Assembly: GCA_945957365.1 (NCBI GenBank)
Contig: CAMFKI010000040.1
Location: forward strand, 1 to 32,494
Direction: 5' to 3'
From: an uncultured Alphaproteobacteria bacterium
Lineage (GTDB): Bacteria; Pseudomonadota; Alphaproteobacteria; Rhizobiales; Aestuariivirgaceae
Length of the DNA stretch: 32,494 nucleotides
A program made the position numbers and the translations under genes. Each line of letters opens with the position of its first letter. Position 1 is the stretch's first letter. Below the pieces are notes generated by a model. It was not told the DNA's origin. It searched no databases and saw only the letters and a program-made list of their open reading frames with translations. Positions 6,700-14,503 of this stretch are shown in pieces.

Positions 6700-7440
6700 T
6701 TACAGCCGGCCGGCCTCGATGATGCGCTTGAGGAAGGCGCGGGTGCGCTCCTGCTTCGGATCGCCGAAGATGACCGCCGGCGGACCCTCCTCATGGACCA
6801 CGCCCTCGTAGAGGAAGCAGACCTTGGAGGCGACCTCCTTGGCGAAGCCCATCTCGTGGGTCGCCAGCAGCATGGTCATGCCCTGCGCGGCGAGGTCTCG
6901 CACGATGTTGAGGACCTCGGACACCAGTTCCGGATCGAGCGCCGAGGTGATCTCGTCGAGCAGCATCACCTTGGGTTCCATCGCCAGCGCCCGCACGATG
7001 GCGACGCGCTGCTGCTGGCCGCCGGACAGACGGTCGGGATACTCTGTCGCCTTGGCCTCGAGGCCGATGCGCTTCAGCAGCGCCATGGCCTTGGCCTCGG
7101 CCTCCGCCCGATCCACCTTCAGCACCTTGAGCGGCGCAAGCGTCACGTTGTCGAGCACGCTCATGTGCGGAAAGAGATTGAAACTCTGGAACACGATGCC
7201 GACATTGCGGCGCAGGCGATTGACGTCGATGCCCGGGCCCGAGACGCGGTCGTTCATCAGGCGGATTTCGCCGCCCTGGATCTTTTCAAGACCGTTGATG
7301 CAGCGCAGGAGGGTCGACTTGCCGCAGCCCGACGCGCCGATGAGGCACACCACTTGGTGCTCCTCGACCGAAAGGTTCACGCCGCGCAGGACCTTGACCG
7401 GGCCGAATTCCTTCTCGACGTTCCTGATTTCGAGGAACAT
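6700..7440 (-). CDS. Polar amino-acid ABC transporter ATP-binding protein
   Basis: A 246-residue ABC ATPase of the GlnQ/HisP/AapP type that powers uptake of polar amino acids. It has Walker A GASGCGKST (about 34-42), the Q-loop in VGIVFQSFNLFPHMSV, the signature LSGGQQQRVAIVRALAMEP, Walker B VMLLDEITSALDP and the H-loop LLATHEMGFA. The usual Pro after the catalytic Glu is Ile here, a known variation. It is the last gene of a three-gene set (binding protein, permease, ATPase) and begins 3 bp after the permease stop. The substrate amino acid cannot be read from sequence. Confidence 0.93.
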   Translation of the reverse strand: MFLEIRNVEKEFGPVKVLRGVNLSVEEHQVVCLIGASGCGKSTLLRCINGLEKIQGGEIRLMNDRVSGPGIDVNRLRRNVGIVFQSFNLFPHMSVLDNVTLAPLKVLKVDRAEAEAKAMALLKRIGLEAKATEYPDRLSGGQQQRVAIVRALAMEPKVMLLDEITSALDPELVSEVLNIVRDLAAQGMTMLLATHEMGFAKEVASKVCFLYEGVVHEEGPPAVIFGDPKQERTRAFLKRIIEAGRL

Positions 7441-7443
7441 GGC

Positions 7444-8598
7444 TCAGCCCCCTGCCCGCATGCGCGCATTGTCACGCTCGATCATCTTGTCGACGAAGCG
7501 GGCCTGCGGAATGGTGATGATGACGAAGAGGATGGCGACCACGGTGACAGCCGACAGGTTGAAGGCATTGGCCGCGATGATGCGCGACTGGTTGAAGGCA
7601 TCGATGACGCCCACCACCTGGACCAGTGCGGTGTCCTTCTGCAGGCCGATGAAGTCGTTGAGCAGCGGCGCGATGATGCGGCGCACCGCCTGCGGGATGA
7701 CCACGTAGCGCATCGTCTGCATGTAGGAGAGACCGAGCGAACGGGCGGCCGAAACCTGGCTCCAGTGGATCGACTCGATCCCCGAGCGATAAACCTCCGC
7801 GACATAGGCGCCGTAGGTCAGCGTGAGCGCGAGGATGCACCACCATTCGACGGGAATGCGGGTCAGCGTGCGCTGTTCGGCCACCGACATGGCGGAAAGA
7901 TCGACGAACCAGCCGACGATGTGGGGCACGATCATTTCCGGCAGCCCCGAGGTCGGGATGCCGAAGCCGATCAGGTAGAGGGTCACGACGGCGGGAAGGC
8001 CGCGGAAGATGTCGCAATAGAGAATGGCGAGCGCGCGGATCGGCTGGCCCGCCTTGCCCGGCATAAGCCGGGCCAGCGCCACGATCAGGCCCCACACCAG
8101 CACGAGGACTTCCGCCACCACGAAGATGAAGATGTTGCTGAGGAAGAACTGCTTGGTGACCAGCCACCACTTCTGCTGCATCAGCGGCAGGTAAAAGAAG
8201 GTTTTCCCCACCGCCACGTTGTTCATCATCACGAAGACCGAGAAGCCCAGTGCGATCAGCGCGAAGGCGCCCCAGCCGAAGGTGACCCAGCCGTTCTCGC
8301 GCGCGGCGGCGGTCTGGATGCGCGCCTCGACGATGTCACCGCCGGCCAGAGCCGTGGCGGCCTTGCGCGATTCACCGAATGACCGGAGGGCCGGAATGAA
8401 CAGAAGCGCCGTGGCGAGAATGGCGACCCAGAAGATCACCTGCCAGAAGGCGTTCATGACGCCGAGATATTCGAGCGAGGAGCGGATGAGCCCTGTCGCG
8501 CCGTATGCGGCAAGCGTGCTCAGGGCGGCGAACAGCAGGGCGGCGAGCGCAAGACCGTCGGCGCGCTGCGGCAGCGGGGGAGGAGCGTGTTTTTTCAC
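7444..8598 (-). CDS. Polar amino-acid ABC transporter permease
   Basis: A 384-residue inner-membrane permease of the HisM/AapM type. The C-terminal 220 residues are the transport domain, with the ATPase-contacting EAA loop in SQVSAARSLGLSYMQTMRYV and VIPQAVRRIIAPLLNDFIG. An N-terminal extension of about 140 residues contributes two or three further hydrophobic segments around a soluble stretch (AGGDIVEARIQTAAAR). The length matches AapM/BztC-type permeases, but these normally work with a second permease (AapQ/BztB) and none is encoded here, so it may act as a homodimer. A strong hairpin separates it from the binding-protein gene upstream. Confidence 0.9.
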   Translation of the reverse strand: MKKHAPPPLPQRADGLALAALLFAALSTLAAYGATGLIRSSLEYLGVMNAFWQVIFWVAILATALLFIPALRSFGESRKAATALAGGDIVEARIQTAAARENGWVTFGWGAFALIALGFSVFVMMNNVAVGKTFFYLPLMQQKWWLVTKQFFLSNIFIFVVAEVLVLVWGLIVALARLMPGKAGQPIRALAILYCDIFRGLPAVVTLYLIGFGIPTSGLPEMIVPHIVGWFVDLSAMSVAEQRTLTRIPVEWWCILALTLTYGAYVAEVYRSGIESIHWSQVSAARSLGLSYMQTMRYVVIPQAVRRIIAPLLNDFIGLQKDTALVQVVGVIDAFNQSRIIAANAFNLSAVTVVAILFVIITIPQARFVDKMIERDNARMRAGG

Positions 8599-8611
8599 TT
8601 GGGAACGGAAG

Positions 8612-8641
8612 TGCCCCCGCCGCCATCAGGCGGCGGGGGCA
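8612..8641 (-). promoter_or_regulatory. 13-bp perfect hairpin between binding protein and permease
   Basis: TGCCCCCGCCGCC, loop ATCA, GGCGGCGGGGGCA. It lies directly after the binding-protein stop codon and before the permease start, all on the minus strand. In many ABC operons such a hairpin protects the upstream mRNA from 3' decay and limits read-through, so that more binding protein than permease is made. No T-run is present, which fits an mRNA-stabilising or attenuating role better than full termination. Confidence 0.65.
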
Positions 8642-8647
8642 GTGACC

Positions 8648-9490
8648 TCAGGGATTGAAGTAGGGGACGGTGGCCGGGTCCTTGCCCCAGGCGGCCGCAA
8701 GATACTTGGCGCCGAGCTTCTTCACCGTGCCGTCGTCGATCATCGACTGGATGATCTTGTCGAGGGTGGGGTTGTTGGCATTGCCCTTCGGATAGATCGC
8801 GCCGTAGGATTCGCCGGTCTTGTACTGGCCGACCACTTCGACCTTGTCAGGATTGGCGACGACTTCGGCGAGCACGATCGAGGTGTCGGTCACCGCCACG
8901 TCGGTCTGGCCGGCGCGCAGGGCTGCAAACATGTCGCCCTGGTCGGGATAGACCTGCACGTCGGTGATGCCGAGCTTGTCCTGCACGAAGGCAGCGCCGG
9001 TCGTTGCCTGCTGCACGCCGATCTTGGCGGTCTTGATCGACTTCTCGTCGACGGGTGCATCCTTGCGCACCAGCACGCCGATGTCGGAGCTGAAATAGGG
9101 CACCGAGAAGTCATGAATCTTCTTGCGGTCGTCGGTGATGGAGATTTCCGACATCGCGAGGTCGAAGTCATGGGTCTGGCCGGCGATCAGCGCGTCCCAG
9201 CCGACATTCACCACCTCGAGCTTGTCATAGCCGGCGCGCCAGGCGATCTCGGCGGCCATGCAATATTCCATGCCGTCCTTGATGGCCTCGGGCGTATCGC
9301 CGTTCCACCAGATCGGCGCCGGCAGGGATACTTCGACGGTGAGTTGTCCGGCCTTGGCGGGATTGGCGATGGGGATCGAACCCTTCTGACCGGTGACCTC
9401 GCAATTGCCGATCATGTTGGCTGCCGAGGCCGGCAGGCTGAAGGCCAGCAGCGCCGCTGCAGCGAGAAGCACGCGTTTCGAGATAGCCAT
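8648..9490 (-). CDS. Amino-acid ABC transporter substrate-binding protein
   Basis: A 280-residue periplasmic binding protein of the SBP_bac_3 (polar amino-acid) family. The signal peptide is MAISKRVLLAAAALLAFSLP, with cleavage expected after ASA. Family features are LEVVNVGWDALIAGQTHDFD, the signature-like region SEISITDDRKKIHDFSVPYF, VQQATTGAAFVQDKLG, and MFAALRAGQTDVAVTDTSIV. Two cysteines (within GNCEV and MEYCMA) might form a disulfide. The ATG at 9490 was chosen because it starts the signal peptide and has GGGAG upstream. It is the first gene of the amino-acid transporter operon and is divergent from the Hsp70-like gene. The substrate is not determinable. Confidence 0.92.
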   Translation of the reverse strand: MAISKRVLLAAAALLAFSLPASAANMIGNCEVTGQKGSIPIANPAKAGQLTVEVSLPAPIWWNGDTPEAIKDGMEYCMAAEIAWRAGYDKLEVVNVGWDALIAGQTHDFDLAMSEISITDDRKKIHDFSVPYFSSDIGVLVRKDAPVDEKSIKTAKIGVQQATTGAAFVQDKLGITDVQVYPDQGDMFAALRAGQTDVAVTDTSIVLAEVVANPDKVEVVGQYKTGESYGAIYPKGNANNPTLDKIIQSMIDDGTVKKLGAKYLAAAWGKDPATVPYFNP

Positions 9491-9644
9491 GATGTTTGCT
9501 CCCTGTTCTGTCTCTATTGCCCTGAATAGACTGGAAAAGGGCTCACAGGGCAAGAGGGAACACAGCTGAGAAACATTAACAAGAGACAGTTTGCACAAAC
9601 TGAAGTAAAGCGCCGCCTCCTCCATTTCGTCCGCAGAACCTGAC
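9491..9644. promoter_or_regulatory. Divergent promoter region with palindrome at 9587-9602
   Basis: This 154-bp gap serves two genes transcribed away from each other. It contains CAGTTTG-CA-CAAACTG, a perfect 7-bp inverted repeat with a 2-bp spacer, in an AT-richer patch. That is a plausible operator for the transporter operon, the Hsp70-like gene, or both. I could not fix -35/-10 boxes with confidence. Confidence 0.4.
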
Positions 9645-10922
9645 ATGCAAGCCCTCGGCGTCGACTTCGGCACCACCAACACCGTCTTCGCCTTCCCTGA
9701 AGGCAACATGGCGCGCGTGCAGCCTTTCCGGCGCGGCGAGGACGTCTATGACGCCGTCCGCACCACGCTGTCCTTCCGGCGGAACCCGGTTGCCGGCGGC
9801 GCACCGCTGGCGGAAGCGGGGCCATGGGCCATCCAGGACATCATCGACGCCCCCGAAGACACGCGATTTCTGCAGTCGTTCAAGTCTTTCGCAGCAAGTG
9901 CGTCATTTTCCGACACCGCCGTCTACACCCGGCGCTACCGCTTCGAAGACCTGATGGCCAGCTATCTCGGAAGGATCAGGGAGCATACCGAAATGGACCG
10001 GTTTCCGGCGCGGCTCGCCATCGGGCGCCCTGTCACCTTCGCCGGGCAAAGCCCTGACGACGGGCTCGCCCAGCGCCGCTATGCCGCAGCACTTGCCACC
10101 TTGGGCTTCGAACAGGTTACCTATGTTCTTGAACCGGTGGCAGCCGCCTATTTCTATGCCCAGCGCCTGACGCGCGATGCGGTGATCCTGGTGGCCGACC
10201 TCGGCGGCGGAACCAGCGACTTTTCCGTGCTGCACTTTCGCCGAACGGCGGGCCGCGTGTCGGCGCAAGCCCTCGCCCACACCGGTATCGGCATCGCGGG
10301 TGACAATTTCGACTTCCGCATCATCGACCACGTGGTGTCGCCGCGGCTCGGCAAGAACGCCACCTATGTCAGCTGGGGCAAGGAATTGCCGGTGCCGAAG
10401 CACTACTTCACCTCGTTCTCGCGCTGGAACGAGCTCTGCCTCATGCGCCGACCCGAGGTGCTGCGCGACCTGCGCGAACTTGCCCGCACGAGTTCATCGC
10501 GTGATGAACTGCTGAGCCTCGTCGACCTGATCGAGGGCGGGGTGAGCTACGAACTTTATCGCGCCGTCTCCAGGGCCAAGGCGGCACTGAGCGACCACGA
10601 GGCCGTGCCGTTCCGATTCAAGCTGTCGGGTGTGGACATCGCCGGCAAGATCAGCCGCAGGAATTTCGAACGCTGGATCGCCACCGACCTCGAACGGATC
10701 GGCGCCACGGCAGATGCCGCCCTGGCCAAGGCGGGCCTTAACCCCAAAGACGTGGATCGTGTCTTCCTCACCGGCGGCACGTCCTTCGTGCCGGCGGTGC
10801 GGCGCCTGTTCGAGCGGCGGTTTCCGGCGGAGAACATCGACACCGGCGAACAGCTTCTGTCGATTGCCAAGGGACTCGCACTGATTGCCGGCTCGGACGA
10901 GCCCGAGGCGTGGGCGGCATGA
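9645..10922 (+). CDS. Hsp70-family ATPase without substrate-binding domain (YegD-like)
   Basis: A 425-residue member of the actin/Hsp70 ATPase superfamily, resembling YegD. Nucleotide-binding motifs are present: phosphate-1 LGVDFGTTNTVFAF at the N-terminus, phosphate-2 VADLGGGTSDFSVL near residue 185, and the adenosine motif VFLTGGTSFVPAVRRLF near residue 375. The protein ends soon after, so the C-terminal peptide-binding domain of DnaK is missing. It may act as an ATP-dependent clamp or regulator rather than a general chaperone. Its stop codon overlaps the trhO start (ATGA), so the two are translationally coupled. The ribosome-binding site is weak. Confidence 0.88.
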   Translation: MQALGVDFGTTNTVFAFPEGNMARVQPFRRGEDVYDAVRTTLSFRRNPVAGGAPLAEAGPWAIQDIIDAPEDTRFLQSFKSFAASASFSDTAVYTRRYRFEDLMASYLGRIREHTEMDRFPARLAIGRPVTFAGQSPDDGLAQRRYAAALATLGFEQVTYVLEPVAAAYFYAQRLTRDAVILVADLGGGTSDFSVLHFRRTAGRVSAQALAHTGIGIAGDNFDFRIIDHVVSPRLGKNATYVSWGKELPVPKHYFTSFSRWNELCLMRRPEVLRDLRELARTSSSRDELLSLVDLIEGGVSYELYRAVSRAKAALSDHEAVPFRFKLSGVDIAGKISRRNFERWIATDLERIGATADAALAKAGLNPKDVDRVFLTGGTSFVPAVRRLFERRFPAENIDTGEQLLSIAKGLALIAGSDEPEAWAA

Positions 10923-11647
10923 AAATCGCAGTCAGTGCCTTCTACAAATTCGTGGCCCTGCCGGATTTCGTCGCCTTGCGGACCGTGCTGCTGGAGGCTG
11001 CGCGGGCGCGCGGCATCCGCGGCACGATCCTGCTCGCCGCGGAGGGCATCAACGGCACGATCGCCGGCGAAGCCGAAAACCTTGCCGCGATGATGACCTT
11101 CATCCGCGCGCAGGACGCCTTTGCCGATCTCGAAAGCAAGGAGTCGTGGGCCGACGAGATTCCCTTCCGGCGCATGAAGGTGCGACTGAAAAGGGAAATC
11201 GTCACGATGGGCGTGCCGGGTCTCGATCCCGCCAACGGTGCCGGCACCTATGTATCGCCGGAGAACTGGAACGCGCTCATCGCCAACCCCGACGTGCTGG
11301 TGATCGATACCCGCAACAGCTTCGAATTCGCGGTCGGCACCTTCCGCCATGCGGTGGACCCCGGCACGCGCAGCTTCGGCGAGTTTCCGGCCTATGTCGA
11401 GCGTGAGCTGGCCGGCCAGAAGCGCCGGCCGATCGCCATGTTCTGCACCGGCGGCATCCGCTGCGAAAAGGCCACGCGTTACCTGCGCCAGCAGGGTTTC
11501 GAGAACGTCTACAACCTCCAGGGCGGCATTCTGAAATATCTCGAGACGATCGAGCCGGAGCGGAGCCTGTGGCAGGGCGCGTGCTTCGTCTTCGACGAGC
11601 GCGAAGGCCTGGGGCACGGCCTTGCGATCACCAAGCCCAAGGGCTGA
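10919..11647 (+). CDS. trhO: tRNA uridine(34) hydroxylase, rhodanese family
   Basis: A 242-residue member of the TrhO (YceA) family, which makes 5-hydroxyuridine at wobble position 34 of certain tRNAs using oxygen. The N-terminal ferredoxin-like domain is seen in KIAVSAFYKFVALPDF and ILLAAEGINGTIAG. The rhodanese domain carries VLVIDTRNSFEFAVGTF and the active loop FCTGGIRCEKA with Cys176 and Cys182. GFENVYNLQGGILKYLE follows. An in-frame GTG at 10910 is possible, but the ATG at 10919, overlapping the previous stop as ATGA, gives the usual N-terminus. Its stop codon abuts that of ppc: the six bases TGATCA hold both stops, leaving no room for a terminator. Confidence 0.93.
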   Translation: MKIAVSAFYKFVALPDFVALRTVLLEAARARGIRGTILLAAEGINGTIAGEAENLAAMMTFIRAQDAFADLESKESWADEIPFRRMKVRLKREIVTMGVPGLDPANGAGTYVSPENWNALIANPDVLVIDTRNSFEFAVGTFRHAVDPGTRSFGEFPAYVERELAGQKRRPIAMFCTGGIRCEKATRYLRQQGFENVYNLQGGILKYLETIEPERSLWQGACFVFDEREGLGHGLAITKPKG

Positions 11648-14395
11648 TCAGCCGGTCCAGCCGAGCCCAGCCGCAACGCAGTTCATCGTCATCAGCAGCG
11701 GCATCATCAGTTTTTCGCCGCCTGCGCCGCTGCGCGTCTCCTTGAGCAGCTGCACCTGCCAGCGGTTTGACTGGTCGACCATCGGGCGCACGCGCTCGAA
11801 GCGGCGCTGCAGCCCCTCGAAGCGTTCGCACAGCCGCTTCTCGCCGGTCAGTTCGAGGATGGTGCGGGCGGTGCGGTCGTGTTCGTGGCGGATCAGCGCG
11901 AAGAGACGCTCCGCCGACGTGCGGTCGGCGACCAAGCCGGCATATTGTTCCGCCACGCCCATATCAGCCAGGTAGAGCGACTTTTCCACCTCGTCCACGG
12001 CAAGACGGAAGCCGCGCGAACGGTTGAACATGTCGCGTAATAGCTTCATGCCTTCGCCGCCACGCGGCACCAGGAAGTCGTCGAAGGCGTAGCCGAGGCC
12101 ATACCACCCGGTAAGCAGATGGCGATTCTGGCTCCATGCGAAGACCCATGGAATGGCGCGCAGGTCGCCGATGCCCTTGGCCCCGAATCGCCGCGCCGGC
12201 CGCGAGCCGAGCTTCAGATTGGCCAGTTCCTCCACCGGCGAGGCCTGGTGGAAATAGTCGAGCAGGCCCTTGTCCTCGGCGAGCTTGCGGTAGTGCCGGA
12301 ACGAAGCCTGGGCGATCCATTCCACCGCCTTCTGGTGCTCCGGGTTCACCTTGAGTTCGGGCTCGTCGATGGACTTCAGCGTATGCACGAAGACCGAAGC
12401 CGCGAGGATTTCGAGATTGTGCTGCGCCGTGCCGCGGTTGGCGAACTTGGAGGAGACGACCTCGCCCTGCTCGGTCACGCGCATGTGCCCGTCGATGGTG
12501 CCTGCCGGCTGGGCGGCAATGGCCCTGCCGGTCGGGGCGCCGCCGCGGCTCACCGAACCGCCGCGGCCGTGGAAGAAGCTGATCGAGACGCCCGCCGCGC
12601 GGCCGATGCGGATCAACCGGCGCTGGGCCTCGAAGAGTTCGAAACTGGCGCAGAAGAAGCCGCCGTCCTTGTTCGAATCCGAATAGCCGAGCATCACCTC
12701 CTGGCGCCCGCCATGCGCGGCGATCGAGGTCTTCACCACCGGATGCGACAGCAGCTCCGTCATGATCTGGGGAGCGGCGCGCAAGTCGTCGATGGTTTCG
12801 AACAGCGGTACCACGCGGATGCGGCAGACCTCGCGCGCCGTTTCGTCGGCGAAGAGGCCGGTGAACTTGGCAAGGAGATAGAGCCCCAGCACGTCCGCCG
12901 CCGATTGCGTCATCGACAGGATGAAAGCGCCGATCGCCTCGGGATCGGGCCCATCCAGCGTATCGCGGATCAGCTCGAGAAGATCGAGCAGCTCGCGCGC
13001 TTCCTCCGAAACGCCCCTGAAGCGCGGCAGGAACCCAAGCGGCTTTGCGAGCTCGGATTCGATCCATGCCAGCCATTCCGGACTGCCGACACTCGGCGCA
13101 TCGCCTTGAACCAACGGGTTCAGCTTTCGCCAGATCTCCTGCAGCACGCGGTTGATGACTGTCGTGTTCTGCCGGATGTCGAGGCTCACCGAGCGGAATC
13201 CGAAGGTCTCGACCTCCCAGCGCACCGGCCGCACCAGCGTTGCGGCGATCGAGACCGAGTGCATCTGCGCCAGCGCCTCTTCGGCCGCGTGCAGTTCGGA
13301 GATCAGCTCCTCGGTATCGAGGGGCTGGAAGCCCGGCGATTTCGGCTCGGCCGAAAACGTTCTGGCCAGGCGGATCCTGAGTGCGGTGAAGAAGCGCCGG
13401 AACGGCTCGTGCGCATTGCGGCTGGAGATCATCCCGCCTTCGCCCGACCGTTCCACCTGCGTCTGGACGCGCGCAAGGAAGCCCTCGGGGAAGGCAATTT
13501 CCTGCGATGACAGAGAGACGAGCTGCGCCAGATCGTTCAGTCGGTGCACCAGGCGCTCGACGATGGCATCGCGGTTCTCCGCGAGAGCATAGCGGGTCAC
13601 GTCTACGGTGACGAAGGGGTTGCCGTCCCGGTCGCCGCCGATCCACGACGAAAAGCGCAGCGGCGGGCGCACCCGGTGCGGCGTTTCCGGATAGTGTCGC
13701 TGCAGGGCCGCCTCCAGCAGGTCGCAGAGGCTCACGGTGCGGTCGAACAAGGTCTCGCGGAAGAAGTGCAGGCCCCAGTGGATCTCCTGTTCGACCGTCG
13801 GTTTCTCGAGCCGGATTTCGCCGGTGAGCCACAGCAGGTCGATCTCGTTGCGGAGAAGCTTGAGCAGGTGAACGCGTTCGCGCGGCGTCCAGCGCGGGCT
13901 CTCGAGTTCATAGAGCTTCAAATAGATGCGGCGGTGGATTTCCAGCACCGTGACGCGCTTGGCCTCGGTCGGATGGGCCGTCAGGGTGGGCTGGACGTCG
14001 ATCGTGTCCAGCGCCTTCTGCACGTCCTCGGGCGCCACGCCGGCCGCGGCGACCGTCGCGAAGGCGTGTGAGAAGGAGCCGGGCACCTGGTCCGGCCCGC
14101 TGCGCGTCTCCATCTGGCGGCGGTTGCGCATGGCCGCATTTTCCTCCGCGATGTTGAGAAGCTGCAGCCACATGCCGATGACCTGCAGGGCGGGCTCGAT
14201 CAGGTCGGGCGACAGCGTGGAAGCATTGGCCGGCTCGTCGATGATCGCCAGAACGCGGGGCTCGCGGACGCGGATGACCTGGCGCAGCAGGTCGCGGAGC
14301 ATCATGGTGATTTCGTCGAGATAGGCGCTGTCGACCGGTCCGGTGCTGGCTGCCCTCGCAAAAGCTACGTTCGACACCTGATGTGCGCTCCTCAT
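11648..14395 (-). CDS. ppc: Phosphoenolpyruvate carboxylase
   Basis: A 915-residue cytoplasmic enzyme that carboxylates phosphoenolpyruvate to oxaloacetate, refilling the TCA cycle. Catalytic motifs are intact: TAHPTEAKR with His141, RFSSWIGGDRDGNPFVT, GYSDSNKDGGFF, and the glycine-rich FFHGRGGSVSRGG. The C-terminus ends in TG as in other PEPC proteins. The ATG at 14395 has a poor ribosome-binding site. An in-frame GTG at 14374 is better placed behind GAGGAG, so the true protein may be 7 residues shorter. The gene is divergent from the ABC-F gene and convergent, stop to stop, with trhO. Confidence 0.96.
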   Translation of the reverse strand: MRSAHQVSNVAFARAASTGPVDSAYLDEITMMLRDLLRQVIRVREPRVLAIIDEPANASTLSPDLIEPALQVIGMWLQLLNIAEENAAMRNRRQMETRSGPDQVPGSFSHAFATVAAAGVAPEDVQKALDTIDVQPTLTAHPTEAKRVTVLEIHRRIYLKLYELESPRWTPRERVHLLKLLRNEIDLLWLTGEIRLEKPTVEQEIHWGLHFFRETLFDRTVSLCDLLEAALQRHYPETPHRVRPPLRFSSWIGGDRDGNPFVTVDVTRYALAENRDAIVERLVHRLNDLAQLVSLSSQEIAFPEGFLARVQTQVERSGEGGMISSRNAHEPFRRFFTALRIRLARTFSAEPKSPGFQPLDTEELISELHAAEEALAQMHSVSIAATLVRPVRWEVETFGFRSVSLDIRQNTTVINRVLQEIWRKLNPLVQGDAPSVGSPEWLAWIESELAKPLGFLPRFRGVSEEARELLDLLELIRDTLDGPDPEAIGAFILSMTQSAADVLGLYLLAKFTGLFADETAREVCRIRVVPLFETIDDLRAAPQIMTELLSHPVVKTSIAAHGGRQEVMLGYSDSNKDGGFFCASFELFEAQRRLIRIGRAAGVSISFFHGRGGSVSRGGAPTGRAIAAQPAGTIDGHMRVTEQGEVVSSKFANRGTAQHNLEILAASVFVHTLKSIDEPELKVNPEHQKAVEWIAQASFRHYRKLAEDKGLLDYFHQASPVEELANLKLGSRPARRFGAKGIGDLRAIPWVFAWSQNRHLLTGWYGLGYAFDDFLVPRGGEGMKLLRDMFNRSRGFRLAVDEVEKSLYLADMGVAEQYAGLVADRTSAERLFALIRHEHDRTARTILELTGEKRLCERFEGLQRRFERVRPMVDQSNRWQVQLLKETRSGAGGEKLMMPLLMTMNCVAAGLGWTG

Positions 14396-14433
14396 TTCCC
14401 ATCATACTTTGTGCAGTGCAGCACGGAGGGAGT

Positions 14434-14454
14434 CAACGGCATTTGAGGCCGTTG
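14434..14454. promoter_or_regulatory. Hairpin in the ppc / ABC-F divergent region
   Basis: CAACGGC and GCCGTTG form a 7-bp stem around ATTTGAG in the 108-bp gap between ppc and the ABC-F gene. It would fall in the leader or promoter of either gene. ABC-F genes are often controlled through their leaders, but nothing here proves that; a simple operator is equally possible. Confidence 0.3.
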
Positions 14455-14503
14455 GCCTTAGGTGCATGACAATCGCTGCGGCGGCGGCTAGAAGGCCCCC
14501 GCC

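Noticed and set aside
2650..8382. Very long rightward open frames (623 and 1281 codons) opposite the OmpA, ndk, ABC and permease genes
   Set aside because: They are antisense shadows in GC-rich DNA: His/Arg/Val/Leu-rich, no family match, and the opposite strand encodes well-recognised proteins.
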